This document shows positions 43,479 through 52,991 of a DNA stretch of 64,000 bases, piece by piece. The stretch is from Niveispirillum irakense DSM 11586. Lineage in GTDB: Bacteria > Pseudomonadota > Alphaproteobacteria > Azospirillales > Azospirillaceae. The notes below the pieces were generated by a model. It saw only the letters and a program-made list of their open reading frames with translations, ran no database searches and had not been told where the DNA came from. Location of the stretch: NCBI RefSeq assembly GCF_000429645.1, contig NZ_AUCG01000022.1, positions 124,001-188,000 of the forward strand, read 5' to 3'. Numbering within the stretch: position 1 is the first letter of the stretch; each line of letters opens with the position of its first letter. A program made the translations under genes and the position numbers.

Positions 43479-43560
43479 TGCCGGAAAACAGGGCATTTCA
43501 GCAGCAACAAAAAACAGAGCCGCCTTTGCCGCGGCCTGGGGTCGTGTGGGAGGAGAAGTT

Positions 43561-46401
43561 ATGGCGAACCGCGTTTCCAGCGGAGGCTGGACGCTGTCTG
43601 GCGTGCTGTATCGTACCGTGTCCGGTCTGGCGATCAGCCTGGCCTTGGCCGGTGGCGCAGCCGCCCAGCAACAGGCTGGCGGGGCTGAGGATACGATTGA
43701 CGAAATAGTCGTCACCGGTATCCGCGCCGGCATTCAAAATTCGATCAATATCAAAAAGAATGAAACCTCCATCGTGGAGGCCATCTCGGCAGAGGATATC
43801 GGCAAGTTGCCCGATGTCTCCATCGCCGAGAGCATCGCCCGCCTGCCCGGCTTGGCTGCCCAGCGCGTCAATGGCCGCGCCCAGGTGATTTCCATCCGTG
43901 GTCTGGCGCCCGACTTCACCACCACGCTGTTGAACGGTCGTCAACAGGCCAGTTCCGGCGACAACCGCGCTGTGGAGTTTGACCAGTATCCGTCGGAACT
44001 TCTCTCCTCGGTGGTCATCTACAAGACACCGGATGCGCAAGTTTCCGGCATGGGCCTGTCCGGTACTGCCGACCTGCGCACCGTCCGCCCGCTGGAATTC
44101 GGCAAACGGGCCGCATCGGTGAATGTGCGTGGGGAAAAACTGTCCGGCGGCAAGCTGAACAGCGATGTGAATACTTGGGGCAGCCGCGCCAGCGCGTCCT
44201 ATATCGATCAGTTTTATGATGGCAAACTGGGTGTGGCTATCGGCTATGCCCACCTGGACAGCCCGTCACAGGTGAAGCATTACAAGGCCTATGGGTACGA
44301 GGCATTCCCCGATGCGGTGGCTGCCCCCGCCGCCAAGAATGCCCTGATCCTGAATGGCCAGGAAGTATTCGCCACATCGCGCAACAATACGCGCGATGCC
44401 GTGATCGGTATTCTCGAATTTCAACCGAATGAGGCGATCCACAGCACGCTGGATCTCTATTATTCAAAGTTCAAGCAGGAGGAGACGACGCGCGGCGCGC
44501 AGTGGTTCGCCAACGGTTACGCGGACAATGCCACCTTCACCAACCTGAAAACGGAAAGCGTCGGCGGTTCAAATTTTGCCCGCAGCGGCAGGCTGAACAA
44601 TGGTGTCCCGCAATTACGCAATGATTTCAACACCCGCAATGATGCGCTGTTTTCCGCCGGTCTGAACAACGAGTTCGAGTTGACCGAGAGCACCCGTCTG
44701 GTCGCCGATCTTTCCTATTCGCGCAACAAGCGCAAGGAACAGATCATGGAAACCTATGCCGGCTACGGGCTGGGCGTCGGTGGGGTGACCAGCAGCACGC
44801 CGAATGTGGGCCGCACGTTTGACACCATTGATTTTACCGTCAATGATAATGGCTTCTCCCAGTACAAAACCGGACTGAACTATGCCGACGCAACCAAGGT
44901 GTCGCTGGGTGACCATGCGCCGTGGGGCGGCTGGGGCCATGATGGCGCCGTGCGTTACCCGAATGTGAAGGAAGAGGTAAAAACCGCTGAAATGCGGGTG
45001 GATCAGGACATTGACAGCTTCATCAACAAGCTGTCCGTCGGCATCAATTACACCAACCGCGAAAAGAGCAAGCGGGTGGTGGAATATGATCTGTTCCTGA
45101 AAAATGGCGGCCAGCAGGTCTATGTCGATCCCGCCGATCTGGTGGACCCCACCTCCCTGGGCTTTGCCGGGCTGGGCGATGTTCTGAGCGTCGATATCGG
45201 CAATGTCTGGCGGAAATATTATGATCAGCGGACGCTGCAGGACGCCAATAATTACGACAAGAACTGGGATATTTCGGAGAAGGTTACGAGCTTTTTCGCC
45301 CGTGGCAACTATGAGTTTGGTGACCTGACCGGTAATTTCGGCGTGCAGGTTGTCCATCAGGAACAGGCGTCCGACGGCGTTATCATCAATGGCACAAGTG
45401 GCAGTGTAGTCCCGACCGCCATCAGCGCCAAGAACAGCTATACTGACGTTCTGCCCAGCCTGAACGCCATCTATGACCTGGGCGACGGACACCGGCTGCG
45501 TATGGGCTTGTCGCGCACCATGGCTCGGCCGCGGATGGATGACATGCGGGCCAATGTCACGCCTTCCTTCAATTCCACCATCTGTTCCGGCCAGCCCTGC
45601 GCACCGGGCAGCACGATTAACCCCTGGTCGGCATCAGGCGGTAACCCCAACCTGAAACCCTGGAAGGCGGATGCCGCCGATCTGGCTTATGAATGGTATG
45701 TGGCCCCCACCACTTATCTGTCGGTCGCCGGCTTCTACAAGAAGCTGAAGACCTATATCTACAATCGGACAGAAGTGTTCGATTTCAGCGGCCTGCCGCT
45801 GCCCACCACAGCGTCGGCCATTCCCAGCAATGTCAATATCAGCTCCATGGGCCAGATCACCCTGCCGGCCAATGGCAATGGCGGCAATCTGAAGGGGCTG
45901 GAATTCTCCGGCTCTCTTGATTTCGGCCAACTTTATGAAGCGCTGGAAGGGTTTGGCGTACAGGGCAGCCTGTCGCTGACCTGGTCCAACTTGAACCCGA
46001 CGGACAGCAATGACCCAAGCGCCGTCACCCGCATTCCCGGCCTGTCCAAGACGGTCTATAACCTGACCGCCTATTATGAACGCGACGGGTTCCAGGCGCG
46101 TATCAGCCAGCGCTACCGCTCCGCCTTCAAGGGCGAGGTGGTGCAGCTTTATGCCAACCGGGGGTATACGGAAATCCTGTCCGACAAGCAGGTGGATGCG
46201 CAGATCGGCTACACCATCCAGGAAGGCCAGTTTGAAAATATGGGCTTCCTGTTCCAGGTCAACAACCTGACGGACAGCCCCTATCGCACCCGTCTGGGCC
46301 TGGATAATGGTGGCACCAAGACCAGCGACGGCGCCAGCCTGCCGGAAACCTATGAGAAATACGGACGGCAGTTCCTGTTTGGCGTCAGCTATCGCTACTG
46401 A
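43561..46401 (+). CDS. TonB-dependent receptor, glycan-type
   Basis: A 946-residue receptor. Signal peptide about residues 1-36 (ALAGGAAAQ), TonB-box DEIVVTGIRAG, and a plug with AEDIGKLPDVSIAESIARLPGLAAQRVNGRAQVISIRGLAPDF, the hallmark of the long receptors used for complex carbohydrates in sphingomonads, Caulobacter and xanthomonads. It ends in FLFGVSYRY. ATG 43561 follows GGGAGGAG. It heads an operon with a tryptophan-halogenase-like protein, GH3 and GH30, and sits behind a LacI-type operator. Its ligand is probably a beta-linked glucan or glucoside. Confidence 0.92.
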   Translation: MANRVSSGGWTLSGVLYRTVSGLAISLALAGGAAAQQQAGGAEDTIDEIVVTGIRAGIQNSINIKKNETSIVEAISAEDIGKLPDVSIAESIARLPGLAAQRVNGRAQVISIRGLAPDFTTTLLNGRQQASSGDNRAVEFDQYPSELLSSVVIYKTPDAQVSGMGLSGTADLRTVRPLEFGKRAASVNVRGEKLSGGKLNSDVNTWGSRASASYIDQFYDGKLGVAIGYAHLDSPSQVKHYKAYGYEAFPDAVAAPAAKNALILNGQEVFATSRNNTRDAVIGILEFQPNEAIHSTLDLYYSKFKQEETTRGAQWFANGYADNATFTNLKTESVGGSNFARSGRLNNGVPQLRNDFNTRNDALFSAGLNNEFELTESTRLVADLSYSRNKRKEQIMETYAGYGLGVGGVTSSTPNVGRTFDTIDFTVNDNGFSQYKTGLNYADATKVSLGDHAPWGGWGHDGAVRYPNVKEEVKTAEMRVDQDIDSFINKLSVGINYTNREKSKRVVEYDLFLKNGGQQVYVDPADLVDPTSLGFAGLGDVLSVDIGNVWRKYYDQRTLQDANNYDKNWDISEKVTSFFARGNYEFGDLTGNFGVQVVHQEQASDGVIINGTSGSVVPTAISAKNSYTDVLPSLNAIYDLGDGHRLRMGLSRTMARPRMDDMRANVTPSFNSTICSGQPCAPGSTINPWSASGGNPNLKPWKADAADLAYEWYVAPTTYLSVAGFYKKLKTYIYNRTEVFDFSGLPLPTTASAIPSNVNISSMGQITLPANGNGGNLKGLEFSGSLDFGQLYEALEGFGVQGSLSLTWSNLNPTDSNDPSAVTRIPGLSKTVYNLTAYYERDGFQARISQRYRSAFKGEVVQLYANRGYTEILSDKQVDAQIGYTIQEGQFENMGFLFQVNNLTDSPYRTRLGLDNGGTKTSDGASLPETYEKYGRQFLFGVSYRY

Positions 46402-46477
46402 CCGTTCCCATCGGGCCGGCATCCCGCGCATCGGGGATGCCGGCCCCCTTCCCTCTGGCAGTTGGAAGGTTTGGCCT

Positions 46478-47983
46478 GTGCAGCAACAGATCAAGAAAAT
46501 CCTGATCGTCGGGGGAGGGTCGGCCGGTTGGATGGTGGCCGCCCTGTTCTCCCGCCTGTTCAAACAGCTTTATGACATCACGCTGGTGGAATCCGATGAA
46601 ATCGGCACCATCGGCGTGGGTGAGGCGACCATTCCCGCCATCAAGCGATTCAATGAACTGCTGGGGCTGGACGAGGATGATTTCCTGCGCCGCACCCAGG
46701 GCAGTTTCAAGCTGGGGATCGAGTTTCGAAACTGGCACCGGCAGGGTGACAGCTATATCCATGGTTTCGGCCCCATCGGCCAGGATCTGGGCTGGCTGCG
46801 CTGCCACCATTACTGGCTGCACCAGCAGGCCCGGGGCAAGGCACCGGATTTCGACGGGCTGGCCATTAATACGGCCGCGGCGCGGGCCGGCAAATTCATG
46901 CGGGCGCGGCCGGATTTGCCGGACTCGCCCTTGTCCCACATCGCCCATGCCTTCCATTTCGATGCCGGGCTCTATGCCCGCTATCTGCGGGAAATGGCGG
47001 AAAAGGCCGGTGTGCAACGGCTGGAAGGCCGCATCGGGGACGTGCATCTGCGGCCCGAGGATGGGTTTGTGCAGTCGGTCACCCTTGCCGATGGCCGGGT
47101 GCTGGAAGCCGATTTCTTCATCGATTGTTCCGGCTTCCGGGGCCTGATCATCGAACAGGCGCTGAAAACCGGGTATGAGGATTGGCGCTACTGGCTGCCC
47201 TGTGACCGGGCGCTGGCCGTGCCCTGCGCCCGCCAGCCAGGGGAGATCACGCCCTATACAAGCGCCACCGCGCACGGGGCCGGCTGGCAATGGCGCATCC
47301 CGCTGCGCCACCGCACCGGCAACGGCCATGTCTATGCCAGCCCCTTCATGGAAGAGGCGGAGGCCGAGCGTATCCTGCTGTCCCACCTGGATGGGCCGGC
47401 ACTGGCCGAGCCGTTGCGGATACAGTTCACCACCGGCAAGCGCCGGCAGCTCTGGAACCGTAATTGCGTGGCGGTGGGGCTGGCCAGCGGCTTTCTGGAA
47501 CCGCTGGAAAGCACCAGCCTGCACCTGATCCAGTCCGCCGCCATCCGGCTGGTGCGGTTGATGCCCGATGGCCGTTTTGATCCGGCGGTGATCGCGGAAT
47601 TCAACCGCCAGAGCGACTTTGAGTATGAACGTATCCGCGACTTCATCATCCTGCATTACAAGGCCACCGCGCGGGATGACACGCCGTTCTGGCGGTATTG
47701 CCGGGACATGAACATACCGGAAACGCTGCAGCGCAAGATCGACCTGTTCGCCGCCTGTGGCCGCATCTTCCGCGAGGATGAGGAGCTATTTGCCGAGGAA
47801 AGCTGGATTCAGGTGTTCCTGGGCCAGGGCATCATCCCCCGTTCCCCCGACCCGCTGGTGCGGGTGCAGGGGGATGCGGAGATCGCGGAATATCTCGGCA
47901 ATATCGAAGGCGTCATCGGCAAATGCGTCGCCGTGATGCCGGGCCATGCGGCCTATCTGGAGCGGATTTGTGGGGTGGGGTGA
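46478..47983 (+). CDS. Tryptophan-halogenase-like flavoprotein
   Basis: A 501-residue FAD-dependent protein of the tryptophan halogenase family: FAD motif ILIVGGGSAGWMVAALFSRLF, VGEATIPAI, Lys78 in GSFKLGIEFRNW (the place of the catalytic PrnA Lys79), WQWRIP at residues 270-275 (the WxWxIP halogenase motif) and Glu344 in PLESTSLHL (the place of PrnA Glu346). All halogenase landmarks are thus present. The GTG start at 46478 has GGAAGG upstream. Such genes regularly follow TonB receptors in glycan loci of alphaproteobacteria, where their substrate is unknown. It could act on a cell-surface or substrate-linked aromatic, but there is no direct evidence. Confidence 0.85.
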   Translation: MQQQIKKILIVGGGSAGWMVAALFSRLFKQLYDITLVESDEIGTIGVGEATIPAIKRFNELLGLDEDDFLRRTQGSFKLGIEFRNWHRQGDSYIHGFGPIGQDLGWLRCHHYWLHQQARGKAPDFDGLAINTAAARAGKFMRARPDLPDSPLSHIAHAFHFDAGLYARYLREMAEKAGVQRLEGRIGDVHLRPEDGFVQSVTLADGRVLEADFFIDCSGFRGLIIEQALKTGYEDWRYWLPCDRALAVPCARQPGEITPYTSATAHGAGWQWRIPLRHRTGNGHVYASPFMEEAEAERILLSHLDGPALAEPLRIQFTTGKRRQLWNRNCVAVGLASGFLEPLESTSLHLIQSAAIRLVRLMPDGRFDPAVIAEFNRQSDFEYERIRDFIILHYKATARDDTPFWRYCRDMNIPETLQRKIDLFAACGRIFREDEELFAEESWIQVFLGQGIIPRSPDPLVRVQGDAEIAEYLGNIEGVIGKCVAVMPGHAAYLERICGVG

Positions 47984-48011
47984 CACTCTCCTCCCCGTCA
48001 TTACTTGTCTG

Positions 48012-48100
48012 CACCGTCACCCATGCTGCGGCCGGGGTCCAGGGGCCACAGGCGCTTTGCTCTACGAACCTGGACCCCGGCCTTCGCCGGGGTGACGGTG
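48012..48100. repeat. Dispersed palindromic repeat, copy 1
   Basis: The element begins CACCGTCACC (48012) and ends GGTGACGGTG (48100), with CTGGACCCCGGCCTTCGCCG in the right arm. The left arm has diverged. Related copies lie at 57145-57228 and 63698-63781. It is an intergenic REP-like element between the halogenase-like and GH3 genes. Confidence 0.75.
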
Positions 48101-48214
48101 GAAGGGACGGGAAGTGAAGGCCCGATGCCCCCCCCAAAAACAAAAACCCCAGCAATCCCCAACCGCCTTTCACCCCGCCCCGGCGGGCCCCCAACAAGCC
48201 TTAGGGAGAGAACC

Positions 48215-50503
48215 ATGCCCCGTTACCGCCAGCCAACGCTGGTCGCGCGCCAGCTTTGCCTGACGACCGCCATCGCCGCCCTGCTGGCCTTCAGCCCGGC
48301 GGGTTTCGCCCAGGCCAGCAATCCCCAGCCCACCGCTGACAGCCCTCCGCTGGCCGCCCGCGCGCATGACCCGATCTGGGCGCGGGCGGATGCGTTGGTG
48401 CGGCAGATGACGCTGGAGGAGAAGATCACCTATCTGCACGGGCTGTTCCCGCCGCAGACCAAGAACCCGCCGGCAGACATGATCCCGTCCGCTGGCTATG
48501 TGCCGGGCGTGCCGCGCCTGGGCATCCCCACTCTGCGGGAAAGCGATGCCAGTCTGGGCGTGGCCAATCAGGTGGAACAGCGCAAGGGCGACACGGCCAC
48601 CGCCCTGCCGTCCGGCTTGTCGCTGGCCGCGACGTTTGAGCCGGAACTGGCCTTTAAATCCGGTGCCATGATTGGCGCTGAGGCACGGGCCAAGACCTTC
48701 AACGTGCTGCTGGCCGGTGGCGTGAACCTGACCCGCGACCCCTGGGCTGGGCGCAATTTTGAATATCTGGGGGAAGACCCGCTGCTGGGCGGTGTGCTGG
48801 CCGGGGAGAGCATTCGCGGCGTGCAGTCCAACAACATCATCTCCACCATCAAGCATTTCGCCCTGAATGCGCAGGAAACCGGCCGCCATGTCATGGATGC
48901 CCGCATCGGCGAAGCTGACCTTCGGGAAAGCGACCTGCTGGCCTTCCAGATCGCCATTGAGCGCGGCAAGCCTGCCTCTGTCATGTGCGCCTATAACAAG
49001 GTGAATGGCGATTGGGCCTGCGAGAATGACTTCCTGCTGAACCGGGTGCTGAAGAAGGATTGGGCCTATCCCGGCTTTGTCATGTCCGACTGGGGGGCGG
49101 TGCACAGCACGGTGAAGGCGGCCAATGCCGGGCTGGACCAGCAATCCGGCCAGGAACTGGATCCGCAGATTTTCTTCGGTGATGATCTGAAAAAGGCGGT
49201 GGCCGAGGGCAAGGTGAAGCCGGCCCGGCTGGATGACATGGTGCGCCGCGTGCTGTATGGCGTGATCCAGACCGGGCTGATGGAAAACCCCATCCCCACC
49301 AGCGAACAGAAGATTGATTATCCCGCCCATGCCCAGGTGGCCCAGGCGGTGGCGGAACGCGGTTCCGTGCTGCTGAAGAATGATGGCCTGCTGCCGCTGG
49401 CCAAGACGGCGCGCAAGGTGGTGCTGATCGGTGCCCATGCCGATGTCGGCGTGCTGTCGGGTGGTGGTTCATCGCAGGTGCGCTCCGTCGGCGGGGCACC
49501 GGTGGAAATCCCGCTGAATGGCGGGGAAGCCGCCTCCTTCGTGCGCGTCACCTGGCACGCCTCCTCCCCCCTGGCTGCCGTGAAGGCGATGCTGCCGGGG
49601 GCCGAGGTCACCTATGTGGATGGCAAAGACCCCGCTGCCGCCGCCAAGGCCGCCGCCGGGGCCGATGCGGTGCTGCTGTTCGCCTGGCACTGGCAGACAG
49701 AGGCACAGGACGCCCCCTCCATCGCCCTGCCCGATGGGCAGGATGCGCTGATTGAGGCGGTGTCAGCGGCCAACCCGAAAACGGTGGTGGTGCTGGAAAG
49801 CGGTGGCCCGGTGCTGATGCCCTGGCTGGACAAGGTGAAGGCGGTGCTGGCCGCCTGGTATCCCGGCCAGCGCGGCGGGGAGGCCATTGCCCGCATCCTT
49901 TTCGGGGAAGTGAACCCCTCCGGTCGCCTGCCCATGACCTTCCCTGCCGCCGAAAGCCAGGCCCCCCGCCCATCCGCCCCCGGCTTTGCCGAGCAGGCCG
50001 CCCTGGATGAGGCCGGGCGCAATGGCCAGAAGGTGGGAAGGATCAAACCCTTTGCCGTGGATTATGTTGAAGGGGCCGCGGTGGGTTACCGCTGGTACGC
50101 CGAAAAGGGCCAGAAACCGCTGTTCCCCTTCGGCTACGGCCTGTCCTATACCAGCTTCCAATATGCCAACCTGAAGGTGGAGGGGGGTAGCCGCCTGACC
50201 GTCAGCTTCGATGTCACCAACAAGGGACAAGTGGCCGGGGCCGACACGCCGCAGCTTTACGTGCAGGCGGGTGAACGCAAGCCGATGCTGCGGCTGGCGG
50301 GGTTCAAGAAGCTGGACCTTGCCCCCGGTGAGACACGCCGCGTCAGCCTGACGGTCGATCCGCGCGTGCTGGCCGATTATGATGTCAAGGCCAGCGGCTG
50401 GCGCTTGCCTCAGGGCAGCTATGGGCTTTATGTCGGCACCCATGCTGGCGACAAGGCCCTGACCGGGGAAGCCAAGCTGGATGCATGGAAGGGCAAGCCA
50501 TGA
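48215..50503 (+). CDS. Glycoside hydrolase family 3 beta-glucosidase
   Basis: A 762-residue GH3 enzyme, exported: signal peptide about residues 1-33 (LLAFSPAGFAQA). The (beta/alpha)8 domain shows MTLEEKITYLHG, GIPTLRESDASLGV, IKHFALNAQ (Lys213-His214), and the nucleophile Asp292 in VMSDWGAVHS. The alpha/beta sandwich and the C-terminal FnIII-like domain (FPFGYGLSYTSF onward) are complete. It removes terminal beta-glucosyl residues, probably in the periplasm. AGGGAGAG precedes ATG 48215. Its stop overlaps the GH30 start (ATGA), so the two enzymes are made together. Confidence 0.92.
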   Translation: MPRYRQPTLVARQLCLTTAIAALLAFSPAGFAQASNPQPTADSPPLAARAHDPIWARADALVRQMTLEEKITYLHGLFPPQTKNPPADMIPSAGYVPGVPRLGIPTLRESDASLGVANQVEQRKGDTATALPSGLSLAATFEPELAFKSGAMIGAEARAKTFNVLLAGGVNLTRDPWAGRNFEYLGEDPLLGGVLAGESIRGVQSNNIISTIKHFALNAQETGRHVMDARIGEADLRESDLLAFQIAIERGKPASVMCAYNKVNGDWACENDFLLNRVLKKDWAYPGFVMSDWGAVHSTVKAANAGLDQQSGQELDPQIFFGDDLKKAVAEGKVKPARLDDMVRRVLYGVIQTGLMENPIPTSEQKIDYPAHAQVAQAVAERGSVLLKNDGLLPLAKTARKVVLIGAHADVGVLSGGGSSQVRSVGGAPVEIPLNGGEAASFVRVTWHASSPLAAVKAMLPGAEVTYVDGKDPAAAAKAAAGADAVLLFAWHWQTEAQDAPSIALPDGQDALIEAVSAANPKTVVVLESGGPVLMPWLDKVKAVLAAWYPGQRGGEAIARILFGEVNPSGRLPMTFPAAESQAPRPSAPGFAEQAALDEAGRNGQKVGRIKPFAVDYVEGAAVGYRWYAEKGQKPLFPFGYGLSYTSFQYANLKVEGGSRLTVSFDVTNKGQVAGADTPQLYVQAGERKPMLRLAGFKKLDLAPGETRRVSLTVDPRVLADYDVKASGWRLPQGSYGLYVGTHAGDKALTGEAKLDAWKGKP

Positions 50504-51903
50504 AGACCCGTATCACCATCGCCGCCACGCTGGCCCTGCTGACCCTGCCGCAACTGGCAACGGCGGCGGAGCCGATGCGGGCCTGGATTACCAGCGGCGA
50601 CCGCCGTTTCTCCCTCACCGAACAGGCACCGGTTAATTCCGGTGCCGCCACCGGCCTGCCGGTGATCGCGGTGGACCCGGCCCAGCGTTTCCAGACCATG
50701 GTGGGGTTCGGGGCGGCCATCACCGACAGTTCAGCCTGGCTGATCCGCACCAAACTGACGGACAGCCAGCGCCAGTCCCTGCTGGCGGAACTGTTCGGGC
50801 GGCAGAATGGCGGGCTGGGGTTCAGCCTGACACGGCTGACCATTGGCGCGTCGGATTTCTCCCTGGATCATTACAGCCTGGATGATGCGCCGAATGGCGC
50901 GCCCGACCCGGACTTGGCGCATTTCTCCCTGAAGCGCCCCGCCGAACATGTCTTCCCCACGGTGCGGCAGGCGCTGTCCATCAATGGCGACCTGAAAATC
51001 GTTGCCTCCCCCTGGAGCGCGCCGGCCTGGATGAAGACCACCGGTTCGCTGATCAAGGGGCAGTTGAAGGATGAAGCCTACCCCGTCTATGCCCGCTTCT
51101 TCGCCCGTTACATTACAGAGGCCGCAGCGCAGGGCGTGCCGACCGATTACCTGACCATCCAGAATGAACCGGATTTTGAGCCGAAGGATTATCCGGGGAT
51201 GCGTTGGCGGGCGGTCGACCGCGCCCGCTTCTTCGCTGACCATCTGGGGCCGGAACTGGTAACCCAGGGCATCAAGACCAAGCTGCTGGACTGGGACCAT
51301 AATTGGGACCAGCCGGAACAGCCGCTGACCGTCTTTGCCAATGAAAAGGCCAATGGCTATGTCAGCGGCGTGGCCTGGCACTGCTATAATGGTCAAGTGG
51401 CGGCCCAGGCGATCGTGCAGCAGGCTCACCCGGAGAAAGAGGTTTTTCTGACCGAATGTTCCGGCGGGGAATGGGCACCCGATTATGCCGACAGTTTCGC
51501 CTGGATGATGCGCAAGCTGATCATCGGTTCCACCCGTTATGGCGCGCGGGGCGTGCTGATGTGGAATCTGGCCCTGGATGAAAAGAACCGGCCCTTTGCC
51601 GGCGGCTGCGACACCTGCCGGGGTATCGTCACCATCAACAGCCAGACGGGGGCGATTACCCGCAACCAGGAATATTACGCCTTCGGCCATGCCAGCCGCT
51701 TCGTGAAGCCGGGGGCCGTGCGCATCGCCGCGCCGGCGGAGGTGGGTGACGTGGAAAGTGTCGCCTTTGAAAACCCGGACGGCAGCCGGGTGCTGGTCGC
51801 CTATAACCACGGCGACAAACCGGCCCGGTTTGTCATCGCCGATGGAACCAAACGCTTCAAGACGCAACTGCCGCCGCGCGCGGCGGGCAGCTTCGTCTGG
51901 TGA
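50500..51903 (+). CDS. Glycoside hydrolase family 30 enzyme
   Basis: A 467-residue GH30 enzyme with a signal peptide (residues 1-23, LPQLATAAE). It has FQTMVGFGAAITDSSA near the start, SPWSAPAWMKT, the acid/base Glu223 in IQNEPDFE and the nucleophile Glu319 in LTECSGGEW, followed by the side beta-sandwich. GH30 members of this kind act as glucosylceramidases, beta-1,6-glucanases or beta-glucosidases. With the coupled GH3 gene and TonB receptor, an endo-acting role on beta-1,6- or mixed beta-glucan followed by GH3 trimming is the favoured reading; sphingolipid glucoside is the alternative. It is the last gene of the operon. Confidence 0.88.
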   Translation: MKTRITIAATLALLTLPQLATAAEPMRAWITSGDRRFSLTEQAPVNSGAATGLPVIAVDPAQRFQTMVGFGAAITDSSAWLIRTKLTDSQRQSLLAELFGRQNGGLGFSLTRLTIGASDFSLDHYSLDDAPNGAPDPDLAHFSLKRPAEHVFPTVRQALSINGDLKIVASPWSAPAWMKTTGSLIKGQLKDEAYPVYARFFARYITEAAAQGVPTDYLTIQNEPDFEPKDYPGMRWRAVDRARFFADHLGPELVTQGIKTKLLDWDHNWDQPEQPLTVFANEKANGYVSGVAWHCYNGQVAAQAIVQQAHPEKEVFLTECSGGEWAPDYADSFAWMMRKLIIGSTRYGARGVLMWNLALDEKNRPFAGGCDTCRGIVTINSQTGAITRNQEYYAFGHASRFVKPGAVRIAAPAEVGDVESVAFENPDGSRVLVAYNHGDKPARFVIADGTKRFKTQLPPRAAGSFVW

Positions 51904-51983
51904 GCAGAGGGGCGCGGGCCCTTGCCCCGCCCCTTTACCACTTCCCTTTTAATGGGAAGGGACCTGTGCGCCCTGCATCAGGT

Positions 51984-52854
51984 TCAATCTTCATAATTTG
52001 CAACAAGCAGCCCATTACCTGGCGCCAATTCCAGCACGGCGCTGTGGATCAGTCCAAAGAGACTGTTGATCGAATCCGTGCCGCCAGCCCGCCCCGCCAG
52101 CGTCATGGAAACATGGGGCAAAGATGGCAACCCTTCCTCCAGTACAGGCGACATGGTGCCGAACAGCACAGTGCGGCAGGTGATACCCAAGCCCGCCCGC
52201 ACTGCCGCCCGTGGAGAGATTGGGCGTTTCCAGCACCACGCGATAAGGCCTGCCCGCCGCATCCAGGGCTGCAATCGCCGCTTCCCGGAAACGGCAGGGC
52301 TTTTCCAGAACGGCCAGTGGCAATACCGGCTCAGCCAGCAATTCGGCATTGCCCAACCACCGCATCGGTTCCTTCCGTACCATGGTGGGATCACCTGCGG
52401 GACCGAAGCCGGCAACGATGTCCAGTCGGTCCGTTTCCAGCATCTCCAGCAACTCCAGAGTACCGGCAACACGGGCCTGCAACTGGGCGCGCGGATGCAA
52501 CTGGGCGAATTGCGCCAATACGCCGGTCAGCAAAGTTTCAGAGACATCCTGAACCATACCGACCCGCACAGGCCCGGCAAAATCCTGCCCAGCCAATGCC
52601 GCCACAGCCTCATCATTCAAAGTCAGCATCCGCCGCGCATAACCGAGCAAGGTTGCACCTGCGGGTGTGATGGCCAGCCGTCTTCCATCGCGCAAAAATA
52701 ATGGTGTCTGGACCAAATCCTCCAGCCGCTTCATCTGCAGGCTTAAGGCCGACTGGGTCAGATAAATCCGCTCCGTCGCTTTTTGAAGCGTCCCAGCATC
52801 CACAATCACCGTAAAGCTGCGCAGCAGGTCGGTTGGCAGGTTGGGCGGCATCAT
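51984..52854 (-). pseudogene. LysR-family regulator, frameshifted
   Basis: The first frame (from ATG 52854) encodes a good LysR N-terminus: LLRSFTVIVDAGTLQKATERIYLTQSALSLQMKRLEDLVQTPLFLRDGRRL, then an effector domain to LETPNLSTG near 52205. After this the frame yields unrelated sequence and ends at 52015. The expected C-terminus, RAAVRAGLGITCRTVLFG to LELAPGNG, continues in another frame and stops at 51984. The break is at about 52200-52215; compared with a typical NLSTLRAAVRAG, about five bases seem lost. The gene may be a pseudogene or a sequencing error. It lies divergent from the ABC/organosulfur operon, which it would regulate, and a LysR-type dyad is present at 52878. Confidence 0.82.
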
Positions 52855-52877
52855 CTGGCTCCATCACTTAAACCACC

Positions 52878-52894
52878 CTCAAGTTTTGCTTGAG
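52878..52894. promoter_or_regulatory. LysR-type dyad in the divergent promoter region
   Basis: CTCAAG-TTTTG-CTTGAG (52878-52894) is a perfect interrupted palindrome of the size used by LysR regulators. It lies 24 bases upstream of the lysR start and about 98 bases before the permease gene start. Confidence 0.55.
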
Positions 52895-52991
52895 AGATAA
52901 TCTATTTACCCTATGGGATTTATATGGATATCATACATCATCAGGTGTGTGAGTATCTTTTTTATACACAAAATCCTGTGTGGTGAAGCCA

